Assembly (NCBI GenBank): GCA_019115845.1
Contig: DXCU01000034.1
Coordinates: 1 to 37,079 of the forward strand
DNA length: 37,079 bases
Direction: 5' to 3'
Source: Candidatus Rubneribacter avistercoris
Lineage (GTDB): Bacteria > Actinomycetota > Coriobacteriia > Coriobacteriales > Eggerthellaceae
Both the position numbers and the translations under genes were made by a program. The first letter of the stretch is position 1. The number at the start of each line of letters is the position of its first letter. Under the pieces are notes generated by a model, which worked only from the letters and a program-made list of their open reading frames with translations, was not told the DNA's origin and ran no database searches. Below are positions 6,485-14,493 of the stretch, piece after piece.

Positions 6485-7833
6485 AGCACGTCTCCCATCT
6501 GGGTCTCGATGAAGTCCGTCGTCGCGTCGCCCGCGCAGAACACGGCGTTGTCGAGCACGCGGCGATGAAACGGGATGGTGGTCTGGATGCCCTCGATCGT
6601 AAACTCGTCCAACGCGCGCCGCCCGCGGGCGAGCGCCTCGGCGCGATCCTGCCCGTGCACGATGAGCTTGGCCACCAGGGAATCGTAGTGGGGCGAGATG
6701 CGCGAGCCGGTGCGCACGTAGCTTTCCACGCGCACGCCCGGCCCCGCCGGCGGCTCGAAGCGCGTGATGGTGCCGGGGCACGGGCGGAAGCTGTGCTCGG
6801 GGTCCTCCGCGTTGATGCGGAACTCCATGGCGTGGCCCGCCGGGGTGAACGGCGCGCGGGCGGCGCAGCTCATGGGCTCGCCGGAGGCGATGCGCAGCTG
6901 CTCTTTGATGATGTCGGTGCCGGTGATCTCCTCGGTGACGGGATGCTCCACCTGCACGCGCGTGTTCATCTCCATGAAGTAGAAGTGGCCGCGCTCGTCC
7001 AGCAGAAACTCGATGGTGCCGGCGTTGCGGTAGCCCACGGCCCGCACGGCCTTGATGGCCGCCACCCCCATGGCGCGGCGCAGCTCGTCGTCGAGCGCCG
7101 GCGAGGGCGCCTCCTCGATGAGCTTCTGATGGCGCCGCTGCACCGAGCAGTCGCGCTCGCACAGGGCAATGCTGTTGCCGAAGTCGTCCGCGAGCACCTG
7201 GACCTCCACGTGGCGCGGGCGCAGCACGAGCTTCTCCAGGTACACGCCGTCGTTGCCGAACGCGGCGCCCGCCTCGGTGCGGGCCGCCTGGTACTGCGCC
7301 TCCAGGTTGGCCGGGTCGTGCACCTCGCGCATGCCCTTGCCACCGCCGCCCGCCGTGGCCTTGATGAGCACGGGGTAGCCAACGCTGTCGGCGAACGCCT
7401 TGGCCTCGGCGGCCGTGTCGATGCAGCCGTCCGAGCCGGGCACCGTGGGCACGCCGCACGCCTTCATGGTCTCGCGCGCCGAGCTCTTGTCGCCCATGCG
7501 CTCGATGCACTCCGGCGCAGGCCCTATGAACACCAGGTCGTTGTCGGCGCAGGCGCGCGCGAACTCGGCGTTTTCGGCCAAAAATCCGTAGCCGGGGTGA
7601 ATGGCCTCGGCTCCGGTGTTCTTGGCGGCCGCGATGATGTTGGCCATCACAAGGTAGCTTTTGGCGGCCTGGGCGGGCCCGATGCACACCGCCTCGTCGG
7701 CGTAGCGCACAGGGTAGGTGTCCGCGTCCTCGGTGGAGTACACCGCCACGGTCTTCACGCCCAGCTCCTTGCAGGCGCGCATGACGCGCAGCGCCACCTC
7801 GCCGCGGTTCGCTATGAGGATCTTGTTGAACAT
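6481..7833 (-). CDS. accC: Biotin carboxylase subunit (AccC/PycA type)
   Basis: 450 residues, full length. It uses ATP and bicarbonate to carboxylate biotin on a carrier protein. Visible are [33 protein letters not shown], the ATP-grasp glycine loop [12 protein letters not shown], the catalytic [18 protein letters not shown], and the RINAEDP segment. The start at 7833 shares one base with the preceding stop (TGATG). The carrier is the biotin domain at the end of the preceding gene. It may therefore serve acetyl-CoA carboxylase, a two-subunit pyruvate carboxylase, or both; sequence alone does not decide. Confidence 0.93.
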   Translation of the reverse strand: MFNKILIANRGEVALRVMRACKELGVKTVAVYSTEDADTYPVRYADEAVCIGPAQAAKSYLVMANIIAAAKNTGAEAIHPGYGFLAENAEFARACADNDLVFIGPAPECIERMGDKSSARETMKACGVPTVPGSDGCIDTAAEAKAFADSVGYPVLIKATAGGGGKGMREVHDPANLEAQYQAARTEAGAAFGNDGVYLEKLVLRPRHVEVQVLADDFGNSIALCERDCSVQRRHQKLIEEAPSPALDDELRRAMGVAAIKAVRAVGYRNAGTIEFLLDERGHFYFMEMNTRVQVEHPVTEEITGTDIIKEQLRIASGEPMSCAARAPFTPAGHAMEFRINAEDPEHSFRPCPGTITRFEPPAGPGVRVESYVRTGSRISPHYDSLVAKLIVHGQDRAEALARGRRALDEFTIEGIQTTIPFHRRVLDNAVFCAGDATTDFIETQMGDVL

Positions 7834-9725
7834 CACACCGTCTCCGGGATCTTGGACTGCTCGCTCGTGGGCTCGATGTAGAACAGCACCGTGCCGAACT
7901 CCACCGGCGTGGCGTCCTCCAGGCACACCTCGCGGACCGTGCCCATCTCGTCGGCGGTGATCTCGTTCATGAGCTTCATGGCCTCCACGATGCACAGCGT
8001 TTGGTTGGCGGTCACCTCGTCGCCCACCGTGACGAACGGAGGCTCTCCCGGCGCGGGAGAGGTGTAGAACGTGCCCACCATGGGCGCCGTCACGGCGTAC
8101 CAGTTGGCGGGACGGCTGTTCTCGGGCTCGGGCGCGGCCGGCGCCTCGGCGGGCACGGGGGCTGCGGCGGCCACGGGCACGGCCTGGGGCTGCGGGGCCG
8201 CGACGGGCGCCAGGGGAACCGCGCCCGGCATGCGCACGGCGATGCGCGCGCCCTCCTCCTCCACCACGATCTCGCCGACGCCACTCTCCTCGGCCACGCG
8301 AACCAGCTCGCGAATCTGGTTGATGTCCACGTAATCATCCTCCTTCGTCTGGCTCGACTCCTGCTCCATGAGGAAGTCCACCTTCTCGGATGTGCGATGC
8401 TTGCTCAAAAACGTGCGCGCCTCGTTCGGGAACAGGGCGTACATGAGCACGTCCTCCTCCGTCTTGGCCAAATCGCCTATCTCGGCGGCTACCTCGTCGT
8501 AGGTGGTGGTCACCAGCGACCCGGGCGCCACGTCGGGCGGCAGCACCTCGGAGGTGCCCACCACCTTGGCCACGATGTCTTTGTCCATGCGGCCCGGCGC
8601 CTTGCCGTAGTAGCCGCAGATGTAGTCCTTCATCTCCTTGGACACCACGCCCCAGCGCTTGCCCGTCAGCACGTTGAACACGGCCTGCGTGCCCACGATC
8701 TGCGACATGGGGGTCACAAGCGGCGGATAGCCCACCTCGGCACGCACCTTGGGGATCTCGCGCATGACCTCCGGCAGGCGGTCGACGGCGTTTTGCACCT
8801 CCAGCTGCGACATGAGGTTGGACATCATGCCGCCGGGAACCTGGTGCGAGTACACCTGCATGTGGACGAGCGAGGACACGCCGCGCTTGTAGTGGCCGCG
8901 CTTGCGCACCTCCTCCCAGTATTCGGCGATCTCGAACAGAAGATCCAGGTCAAGCCCCGTGTCGTAGCGGCTCTCCTGAAGGGCCGCCACAATCATCTCC
9001 ACGGCGGGGTGGGAGTTGCCGAACGCGAGCGGCGCATGCGCCGTGTCGGCGATGGCGGCGCCGGCCTCGGCGGCCTTGATGATGTTGGCCGGGGCCATGC
9101 CGCCCACGTAGTGGCAATGGATGTGCACCGGCAGGCCGATCTCGGCGTTGAACGCCTTGACCATGCGCTCGGTGCGGTAGGGGGTGAGCATGCCCGCCAT
9201 GTCCTTGATGCAGATGGAATCGGCGCCCAGCTCTTTAAGCTGCTGACCGTACTCCAGGAAGCTGTCGAGGGTGTGGACCGGCGACATCGTGTAGGAGATG
9301 GCGCCTTCGAAATGCGCGCCGCATTCCTTGATGGCCTCGGCGTTGTCCACGACGTTGCGGATGTCGTTGAGCGCATCGAACACGCGAAACACGTGGATGC
9401 CGTTGCGGTTGGCGGCCTTGATGAAGCGGTTGACTATCTCGCGCGAGTAATGCTTGTAGCCGACCAGGTTCTGGCCGCGGGAGAGCATGGCAAGCGGCGT
9501 GTTCGGCGTCATCGCCTTGATGGAGCGCAGACGGTCCCACGGGTTCTCGTCCAAAAAGCGCAGGCACGTGTCGAACGTCGCGCCGCCCCACGCCTCGATG
9601 GCCCAGTACCCGACGCGGTCCATCTTCGGCAGGATCGGCAGCATGTCGCCGATCGGCATGCGCGTGGCCCACAGGCTCTGCTGGCCGTCACGGATGGTGG
9701 TATCCATGATCTGTAGCCTTGGCAT
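7833..9725 (-). CDS. Carboxyltransferase (PycB/OadA type) fused to a biotin carboxyl carrier domain
   Basis: 630 residues. Residues 1-460 are an HMGL-like carboxyltransferase of the pyruvate carboxylase / oxaloacetate decarboxylase alpha / transcarboxylase 5S group: [16 protein letters not shown] (Asp13), the lysine of KDMAGML (Lys174) that is carbamylated in the family, and metal ligands HCH (203-205). Residues about 478-630 look like AccB: the [20 protein letters not shown] opening, a Pro/Ala linker, and the biotinyl site EAMKLMNE (Lys584). With accC next it could form a two-subunit pyruvate carboxylase making oxaloacetate. Decarboxylase or transcarboxylase roles are alternatives, but no oadB/G genes are nearby. 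AccB normally stands alone in this position, so the fusion is notable. The ATG at 9725 follows AAGGGGG. Confidence 0.85.
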   Translation of the reverse strand: MPRLQIMDTTIRDGQQSLWATRMPIGDMLPILPKMDRVGYWAIEAWGGATFDTCLRFLDENPWDRLRSIKAMTPNTPLAMLSRGQNLVGYKHYSREIVNRFIKAANRNGIHVFRVFDALNDIRNVVDNAEAIKECGAHFEGAISYTMSPVHTLDSFLEYGQQLKELGADSICIKDMAGMLTPYRTERMVKAFNAEIGLPVHIHCHYVGGMAPANIIKAAEAGAAIADTAHAPLAFGNSHPAVEMIVAALQESRYDTGLDLDLLFEIAEYWEEVRKRGHYKRGVSSLVHMQVYSHQVPGGMMSNLMSQLEVQNAVDRLPEVMREIPKVRAEVGYPPLVTPMSQIVGTQAVFNVLTGKRWGVVSKEMKDYICGYYGKAPGRMDKDIVAKVVGTSEVLPPDVAPGSLVTTTYDEVAAEIGDLAKTEEDVLMYALFPNEARTFLSKHRTSEKVDFLMEQESSQTKEDDYVDINQIRELVRVAEESGVGEIVVEEEGARIAVRMPGAVPLAPVAAPQPQAVPVAAAAPVPAEAPAAPEPENSRPANWYAVTAPMVGTFYTSPAPGEPPFVTVGDEVTANQTLCIVEAMKLMNEITADEMGTVREVCLEDATPVEFGTVLFYIEPTSEQSKIPETV

Positions 9726-9774
9726 GAACTCACACCCCCTTCGGTTTTGCAGTTAGTCAAAGATCGAATTTAGC

Positions 9775-9780
9775 ATTATA
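9775..9780 (-). promoter_or_regulatory. TATAAT -10 box of the carboxylase-accC-nusB-dxs operon
   Basis: A perfect TATAAT reads on the minus strand about 50 bases before the ATG at 9725. No clear -35 lies 17 bp upstream. It is the only good promoter signal before six closely packed genes. Confidence 0.5.
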
Positions 9781-9843
9781 GAAGAAAGCGGGTCCGCACG
9801 TGCCCCCGTGAAAAAAATTCACCGCCAAGCAACAGAATACGAG

Positions 9844-9907
9844 GACAGAAGGGCTGCGCGGCGGCCGGGGCCGGGAGACAGAAGGGCTGCACGGCGGCCG
9901 GGGCCGG
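9844..9907. repeat. 31-bp direct repeat, two copies, 33-bp period
   Basis: Copies at 9844-9874 and 9877-9907 differ by one base. Each contains a GC-rich run (CGGCGGCCGGGGCCGG). They lie between the divergent carboxylase operon and the XRE regulator gene. This is too few copies and too close together for a CRISPR. It could be replication slippage or a doubled binding site. Confidence 0.7.
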
Positions 9908-9954
9908 AAGGCGACGCCCCGTCGAACCTGGCGTTTCCGTAGCGAATCCCCCTT

Positions 9955-9974
9955 CTGTAACCTCTCGATTACAG
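9955..9974. promoter_or_regulatory. Inverted repeat upstream of the XRE regulator, operator candidate
   Basis: CTGTAA (9955-9960) and TTACAG (9969-9974) are perfect inverted arms with an 8-base spacer. They lie 31 bases before the regulator's ATG, a size and symmetry suited to a dimeric helix-turn-helix protein. Binding by the adjacent regulator is inference. Confidence 0.4.
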
Positions 9975-10005
9975 CCATGCGTATCCCCGCGGTTACGCTA
10001 GGGCC

Positions 10006-10317
10006 ATGAGCGGCTTGACCAAACAGGAGAGAATGGCGCGCAAGGATCCCCTTTCGCAGACGTACGCGGCCATGCTGGGCGCCAACCTCCGCAGGCTGCG
10101 CAAAGAGCGCAACCTCTCGCAAGGCCGCCTGGGCCTCATGATGGGAACGCAGCATCCCCGCATCAGCGACATAGAGCGCGGGCGCGTGGTGATCGGGTTC
10201 GACGACGTGGCAAAACTGTGCCGCGCGCTTGAGGTGGACCCGGCGGACCTGATCGACCTGCCGTCCATTACGCTAAGCGACCATCCCCTGCCGCCCGAGC
10301 GGCACGCGCGGCCATGA
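10006..10317 (+). CDS. XRE-family helix-turn-helix regulator
   Basis: 103 residues, the only clearly plus-strand regulator here. The DNA-binding domain is at residues 21-78: LGANLRRLRKERNLSQGRLG, then MMGTQHPRISDIERGR, which carries the recognition helix. It ends in a short Pro-rich tail with no sensor domain. It is divergent from the carboxylase operon with a 280-bp gap containing an inverted repeat, so it may control that operon, itself or both. The ribosome binding site at the ATG is poor; a TACGCT sequence 7-12 bases before it might mean a leaderless mRNA. A start at an internal ATG (10033) is possible. Confidence 0.8.
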   Translation: MSGLTKQERMARKDPLSQTYAAMLGANLRRLRKERNLSQGRLGLMMGTQHPRISDIERGRVVIGFDDVAKLCRALEVDPADLIDLPSITLSDHPLPPERHARP

Positions 10318-10320
10318 AGA

Positions 10321-10346
10321 GCGCGCCCCGGAGATCCGGGGCGCGC
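10321..10346. terminator. Hairpin between the convergent XRE gene and efp
   Basis: A perfect 11-bp stem (GCGCGCCCCGG / CCGGGGCGCGC) with a 4-base loop lies 3 bases after the XRE stop and 30 bases after the efp stop. It can serve both directions. T tracts are weak on both sides. Confidence 0.65.
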
Positions 10347-10376
10347 CTGATGCAAAACCAATCCGCCTGGCGTCCG

Positions 10377-10937
10377 CTACACGCGCTTGACGAAGCGGCC
10401 GTCGCGGGTGTCGATCTGCAGCACGTCGCCGGGCTCCACGAACATGGGAACCTGCACGACCGCGCCCGTCTCCACCGTCGCGGGCTTCGTGGTGCCCTGC
10501 ACGGTGTCGCCCTTGAAGCCGGGGTCTGTCTCGGTCACCTCCAGCTCCACGAACATCTGAGGCTCAACGCTGATCAGCTCGTCGCCAGCGTACAGCAGGC
10601 TGACCTCGTCGTTTTCCTTCAGCCATTTCGCGACGGCGCCCACGGTGTCGGCGGGGATGGCCGTCTGCTCGAAGGTGTCGTTGTCCATGAAGTTGAAGTC
10701 CGTGCCGTCGCTGTACAGGTACTGCAGCTTCTTGGTCTCCAGGCGCACGGTGTCGAACTTCGTGCCGGAGTTGAAGGTGTAGTCCACCACGCGGCCGGTC
10801 TTGATGTCCTTGAGCTTCGTGCGGACGAACGCGCCGCCCTTGCCGGGCTTGACGTGCTGGAACTCGACGATGGTGCACAACTTGCCGTTGTACTCGATGC
10901 ACATGCCGTTCTTGAAATCGGCGGTGGAGATTGCCAC
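10377..10937 (-). CDS. efp: Translation elongation factor P
   Basis: 186 residues. EF-P binds the ribosome between the P and E sites and relieves stalling at consecutive prolines. The KOW-like first domain has ADFKNGM and FQHVKPGKGGAFVRTKLK, with the loop lysine of KPGKG that some bacteria modify. OB domains follow, ending GDVLQIDTRDGRFVKRV. Start choice: an in-frame ATG at 10946 has AAAGG touching it (no spacing). The GTG at 10937 has AAAGGA eight bases away and gives MAISTADFKNGM, the usual N-terminus and length, so GTG is preferred. It lies downstream of the aroQ-pepP fusion, as in Bacillus. No modification enzyme gene is seen nearby. Confidence 0.95.
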   Translation of the reverse strand: MAISTADFKNGMCIEYNGKLCTIVEFQHVKPGKGGAFVRTKLKDIKTGRVVDYTFNSGTKFDTVRLETKKLQYLYSDGTDFNFMDNDTFEQTAIPADTVGAVAKWLKENDEVSLLYAGDELISVEPQMFVELEVTETDPGFKGDTVQGTTKPATVETGAVVQVPMFVEPGDVLQIDTRDGRFVKRV

Positions 10938-11002
10938 TTCGGTCATCCTTTCGTTCGAGGACGGCCGAATCGGGCGCGCCCTTCGTTCGTTCAAACTTCT
11001 TT

Positions 11003-11008
11003 ATTGTA
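11003..11008 (-). promoter_or_regulatory. TACAAT -10 box upstream of efp
   Basis: It reads on the minus strand about 65 bases before the efp GTG and after the stop of the aroQ-pepP gene. It suggests efp has its own transcript as well as read-through. The -35 is weak (TTTCGC at 17 bp). Confidence 0.4.
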
Positions 11009-11058
11009 CATGGTAACGGCCCGCTGCGAAAGCGTCCGCACGGCTCTTCCTGACAGGC

Positions 11059-12807
11059 TTACACCACCACCAGGTCATGGCCGATCTTGGTGAACACCTC
11101 GAAGCCGCCCTCGACCACGACGCCGAAGTCCTCCAGGCGCATGCCGAACTCCCCGGGCACATAGACGCCGGGTTCAACCGTCACCACGTTGCCGACGGCC
11201 AAGGGACGCTCGTTGCGCGGCGAGAGCACGGGCTCCTCGTGAATATCCAGACCCACGCCGTGCCCCAGCCCATGCCCCATCTTCCCCGCGAACCCCGCGC
11301 CCGAAAGCGCCCGCTCGGCCAGCTCGTGCATGGCACGCCCCGTCACGCCGGGGCGAAGCGCTGCTTCCACCTGCTCGTTTGCGCTGCGGATGGCTTCGTA
11401 GGCATCGCGCAGGCGCGGCGTTGGCTCGCCCAGAAACACCGTGCGCGTCATATCCGAGCAGTACCCATGCGCTCGCGCGCCGAAGTCGAGCACCACGCAC
11501 TGCCCCGCTTCGAGCACCGTGCTGCCGGGAACGGCATGCGGATTGGCCCCATTGGGACCCGTCGCCACAATGGAAGGAAACGCCAAACCCTCGGCACCGT
11601 GGCGCAGCATGAAATCTTCCAGCTCCCGTTGCACCTCGCGCTCGGTCATGCCCGGGCGCATGAAACTCACGATGTGGGAAAACGCGGCATCGGTGATAGC
11701 CTGAGCGGCCTTCATGCGCGCGATCTCCCCCGCGTCTTTCACGGCGCGCAGGTTCACAACGAACGAGGAGGTTCCGAGCATCTGCGCCGCAGCGGCCGCA
11801 TCGGCAAGCGCCTGTCCAAGCGCGTGGTAGTCGGCAAGGGTGATGGTGTCCTCTATGCCAAGCTCGGTAGGCGGCAGACCCTCAACCACCCCGCCATCGC
11901 ACGTCCTCAGGATGTCCACCGCGAACACGGCATGGCTCTTCCGGGCGTCGTCCACGTTCACCAGGCCCTCGCGCGCCGCAGCCGCGCGAGCAGCCTCGGC
12001 ATAGCGGGAATCGGTATGAAGCACCGCCTTTTGCGGTGTGACCATCAGAGCGTGCGCCGCTTCGTCGTCGAACACGCCGTCGAAAGCGGTCAGCCATTTG
12101 ATGTTGGACGTGTCGCGCACGAAAAACGCGTCCAGCCCCTCGGTTGCGCACGCGTCACGCAAACGCGCAAGGCGCGGGGCGGCCGAGGCGGCATCGGGCG
12201 CGCTCGCATCGTGCGGCGTTTCAAGACGGCGGGCGGAAGCCGCATCCCCATCGCCGTCGGAAGCCGCGTCGCCCTTGGCGGCGGACGCGCCCTCCCCAAC
12301 CAGGCCCCTTCCGCCGACGATCACCTGACCTGCCGCATAGCGCCGCTCGTAACCTTCGCCCAGGCGCTCCTCCGCGCCGTCCAGCAGAAGGTCGATGGCG
12401 TCGCAGTACCCGGCAAACCCGCGGCCTTTCACCTGCGCCACGCACGCGGGCGCGATGACCGAGACGCGCCGGAACGGCTCGCGGGCGTCCACGTTGGAGA
12501 TATGGACCTCCACGCACGGAACCTCGATGCCGCCCACGGCGTCGCGCAGCGCGTAGGAGTAGTGGGTGTGCGCGCCGGGGTTGTACACGATGCCGTCGTA
12601 GGCGCCGCGCGCCTCGTGGATGGCGCGGATGAGCTTGCCCTCGCTGTTGGACTGGAGGCACGCGACCTTCGCGCCGCGCTCCTTCCCGTGGGCCTTCACC
12701 ATCCGCTCCAGGTCCTCCAAGGTGCCGCTGCCGTACACGCCGGGCTCGCGCACGCCCAGCATGTCAAGGTTCGGGCCGTTCAGAACCAGTATCCTTTTAG
12801 CGCCCAT
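11059..12807 (-). CDS. aroQ-pepP: Fusion: type II 3-dehydroquinate dehydratase + aminopeptidase P (M24)
   Basis: 582 residues, one uninterrupted frame. Residues 4-147 are AroQ: NGPNLDMLGVREPGVYG (catalytic Arg and Tyr), NPGAHTHYSYALRDA and VEVHISNVDAREPFR; it dehydrates 3-dehydroquinate in the shikimate pathway. Residues 150-222 are a Gly/Ala/Asp-rich linker. From about 225 to the end is a Xaa-Pro peptidase: a creatinase-like N-terminal part (DAFFVRDTSNIKWLTAF), then the metal site in LDFGARAHGYCSDMTRT, GHGLGHGVGLDIHE, VEPGVY and MRLED. AAGGAGG six bases before the ATG (12807) fixes the start. It overlaps aroB by 11 bases. In Bacillus, aroQ and the peptidase gene are separate neighbours just before efp; here they are joined. 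Confidence 0.9.
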   Translation of the reverse strand: MGAKRILVLNGPNLDMLGVREPGVYGSGTLEDLERMVKAHGKERGAKVACLQSNSEGKLIRAIHEARGAYDGIVYNPGAHTHYSYALRDAVGGIEVPCVEVHISNVDAREPFRRVSVIAPACVAQVKGRGFAGYCDAIDLLLDGAEERLGEGYERRYAAGQVIVGGRGLVGEGASAAKGDAASDGDGDAASARRLETPHDASAPDAASAAPRLARLRDACATEGLDAFFVRDTSNIKWLTAFDGVFDDEAAHALMVTPQKAVLHTDSRYAEAARAAAAREGLVNVDDARKSHAVFAVDILRTCDGGVVEGLPPTELGIEDTITLADYHALGQALADAAAAAQMLGTSSFVVNLRAVKDAGEIARMKAAQAITDAAFSHIVSFMRPGMTEREVQRELEDFMLRHGAEGLAFPSIVATGPNGANPHAVPGSTVLEAGQCVVLDFGARAHGYCSDMTRTVFLGEPTPRLRDAYEAIRSANEQVEAALRPGVTGRAMHELAERALSGAGFAGKMGHGLGHGVGLDIHEEPVLSPRNERPLAVGNVVTVEPGVYVPGEFGMRLEDFGVVVEGGFEVFTKIGHDLVVV

Positions 12808-13924
12808 CGCCGCCCTCCTTGCTGCGGGCCCACTCCTCCAGATGCTCCAGTATGTCCTCGTCGGCCACGTCCGCAAGCTCCCACGAGCCCACGTCGCGCG
12901 GCAGCACGAAACGCACCTGCCCGCGACGGGCCTTCTTGTCGCGCTTCATGGCCGCAAGCATGGCCTCCGGCTTAGCCGACCAGGGCAGCGCCGGCAAGCC
13001 CAGCCGGTCCAGCAGCTCGTCTTGGGTCTGCACGAAGTCGAGCGACGTGCCAAGCAGCGACGCGGCCAGCCGCGCGGCGAAGCGCATGCCCTCGGCCACG
13101 GCCGCCCCGTGCGAGAACGTGCCGTAGCCGCTTTCCGCCTCCACCGCATGGCCCAGCGTGTGGCCGTAGTTCAAGCACTCGCGCACGCCTCTGCTCTCCG
13201 CCTTGTCGGCGGCCACCACGTCGGCCTTGAACACCACCGAGCGCGCGATGGCCTCCTCCACGGTCGCGCTGTCGCGCGCGGCCAGGTCGTCGGCGGCGTC
13301 CGTCAGCCAGAAGAAGAAGTCGTCGGAGTCGATGACGGCCGACTTCGCCACCTCGGCGCAGCCGCAGGCCCACTCGCGCGCGTCCAGCGTGGAAAGCGTC
13401 GAGGTGTCGGCGCACACGTAGGAGGGCTGCTTGAACGTTCCCACCAGGTTCTTGCCCGCAGGCAGGTTCACGCCCGTCTTGCCGCCCACCGACGAGTCCA
13501 CCATGGACAGCAGCGTGGTGGGCACCTGCACCGCCTGCACCCCGCGCATGTAGGTGGACGCCGCGAACCCGGCAAGGTCGCCCACCACCCCGCCGCCAAG
13601 GGCCGCCACCACGCAGTCGCGCCCAAGCGACAGCTGCGCCATGGCCTCCCACACCTCGCCCGCCACCTCCACGGACTTCGCCTCCTCGCCCGCCGGCACC
13701 ACGATGTCGCTCACGCGGAACCCGCCTTGGGCAAGCGCTTCCTTCGCCGCCGCCAAATACAGCGGCGCCACGTTTGAGTCCGTGATCACCAGCGCGCGCT
13801 CCGCGCCGGCAAGCGCGGGGACCGCGCGCAGATGGGCGCCCAGCCGGTCGAGCACGCCCGCGCCGATGCGGACGTCGTAGGACGTTTCCCCCGGGATGTT
13901 GACGACTACCTTCGTTGCAGGCAC
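12797..13924 (-). CDS. aroB: 3-dehydroquinate synthase
   Basis: 375 residues; closes DAHP to 3-dehydroquinate using NAD and a divalent metal. Seen are the NAD-binding ALGGGVVGDLAGFAASTYMRG, then TTLLSMVDSSVGGKTGVNLP and KNLVGTFKQP, and metal-ligand histidines in NYGHTLGHAVE and FSHGAAVAEGM. The start is GTG at 13924, preceded by GGAGG at seven bases. The frame continues upstream without another good start, and VPATKVVVNIPG is a normal N-terminus. It overlaps aroK by 19 bases and the next gene by 11, so the block is translationally coupled. Confidence 0.95.
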   Translation of the reverse strand: MPATKVVVNIPGETSYDVRIGAGVLDRLGAHLRAVPALAGAERALVITDSNVAPLYLAAAKEALAQGGFRVSDIVVPAGEEAKSVEVAGEVWEAMAQLSLGRDCVVAALGGGVVGDLAGFAASTYMRGVQAVQVPTTLLSMVDSSVGGKTGVNLPAGKNLVGTFKQPSYVCADTSTLSTLDAREWACGCAEVAKSAVIDSDDFFFWLTDAADDLAARDSATVEEAIARSVVFKADVVAADKAESRGVRECLNYGHTLGHAVEAESGYGTFSHGAAVAEGMRFAARLAASLLGTSLDFVQTQDELLDRLGLPALPWSAKPEAMLAAMKRDKKARRGQVRFVLPRDVGSWELADVADEDILEHLEEWARSKEGGDGR

Positions 13925-14493
13925 AAGATGCCCTCCTTCTCCAAAATGCGCTGGACTTCGCGGGCGATGGCCGCCACGCCCTTGCCGGCGGTGTCCACAA
14001 CGGCGTCGGCCACCTCGTCGTACAAGGGGCCGCGCTCCTCGGCCGTGCGGCGCGCGGTGTCCAGGTCCTGGAACAGCGGGCGCGTGGAGGTGTCGCTGAT
14101 GCGCGACTTCGCCTCGTCGGCCGTCACGTTCAAGTGCACGACGAACCCCGCCTCGCGCAAAACGGCGCGGTTCTCGGGGCGCTTCACCACGCCGCCGCCG
14201 CACGAGACGAGCAGCGGCTCCTTGCCCGCCAGCTCGCGCAGCACGTCGGACTCCACGTCGCGGAAGCCCTCCTCGCCCGACTCGGCGAATATCTCCCTCA
14301 CGCGCTTGCCCTCGCGCCGCTCAAGGTACGTGTCCATGTCCACCGACGCCACACCGCAGGTGCGGGCGAGCCGCCGCGCGACCGACGTCTTGCCGGCCCC
14401 CATGAACCCCACGAAGAACACCGGCCGCGAAAGCTCGCCGGATACGCGCGGCAGGCCGGATGCGCCGCCCCGGGCGCCTGCCCGGCCCGTCAT
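13906..14493 (-). CDS. aroK: Shikimate kinase
   Basis: 195 residues; phosphorylates shikimate with ATP. It has P-loop GFMGAGKTSVARRLA, the shikimate-binding DMDTYLE and FRDVE, SCGGGVV, and the lid arginine in TSTRPLF. The first 22 residues (Gly/Arg/Ser-rich) extend before the usual start at PVFFVGFMG. The ATG overlaps the aroC stop as ATGA, which supports it. Confidence 0.93.
   Translation of the reverse strand: MTGRAGARGGASGLPRVSGELSRPVFFVGFMGAGKTSVARRLARTCGVASVDMDTYLERREGKRVREIFAESGEEGFRDVESDVLRELAGKEPLLVSCGGGVVKRPENRAVLREAGFVVHLNVTADEAKSRISDTSTRPLFQDLDTARRTAEERGPLYDEVADAVVDTAGKGVAAIAREVQRILEKEGILCLQRR

Noticed and set aside
8001..9716. A 571-codon plus-strand frame
   Set aside because: Antisense shadow of the carboxyltransferase fusion; no ribosome binding site and His/Arg-rich composition.
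9844..9907. Possible CRISPR (two 31-bp repeats)
   Set aside because: Only two copies separated by two bases, no spacer, no cas genes.
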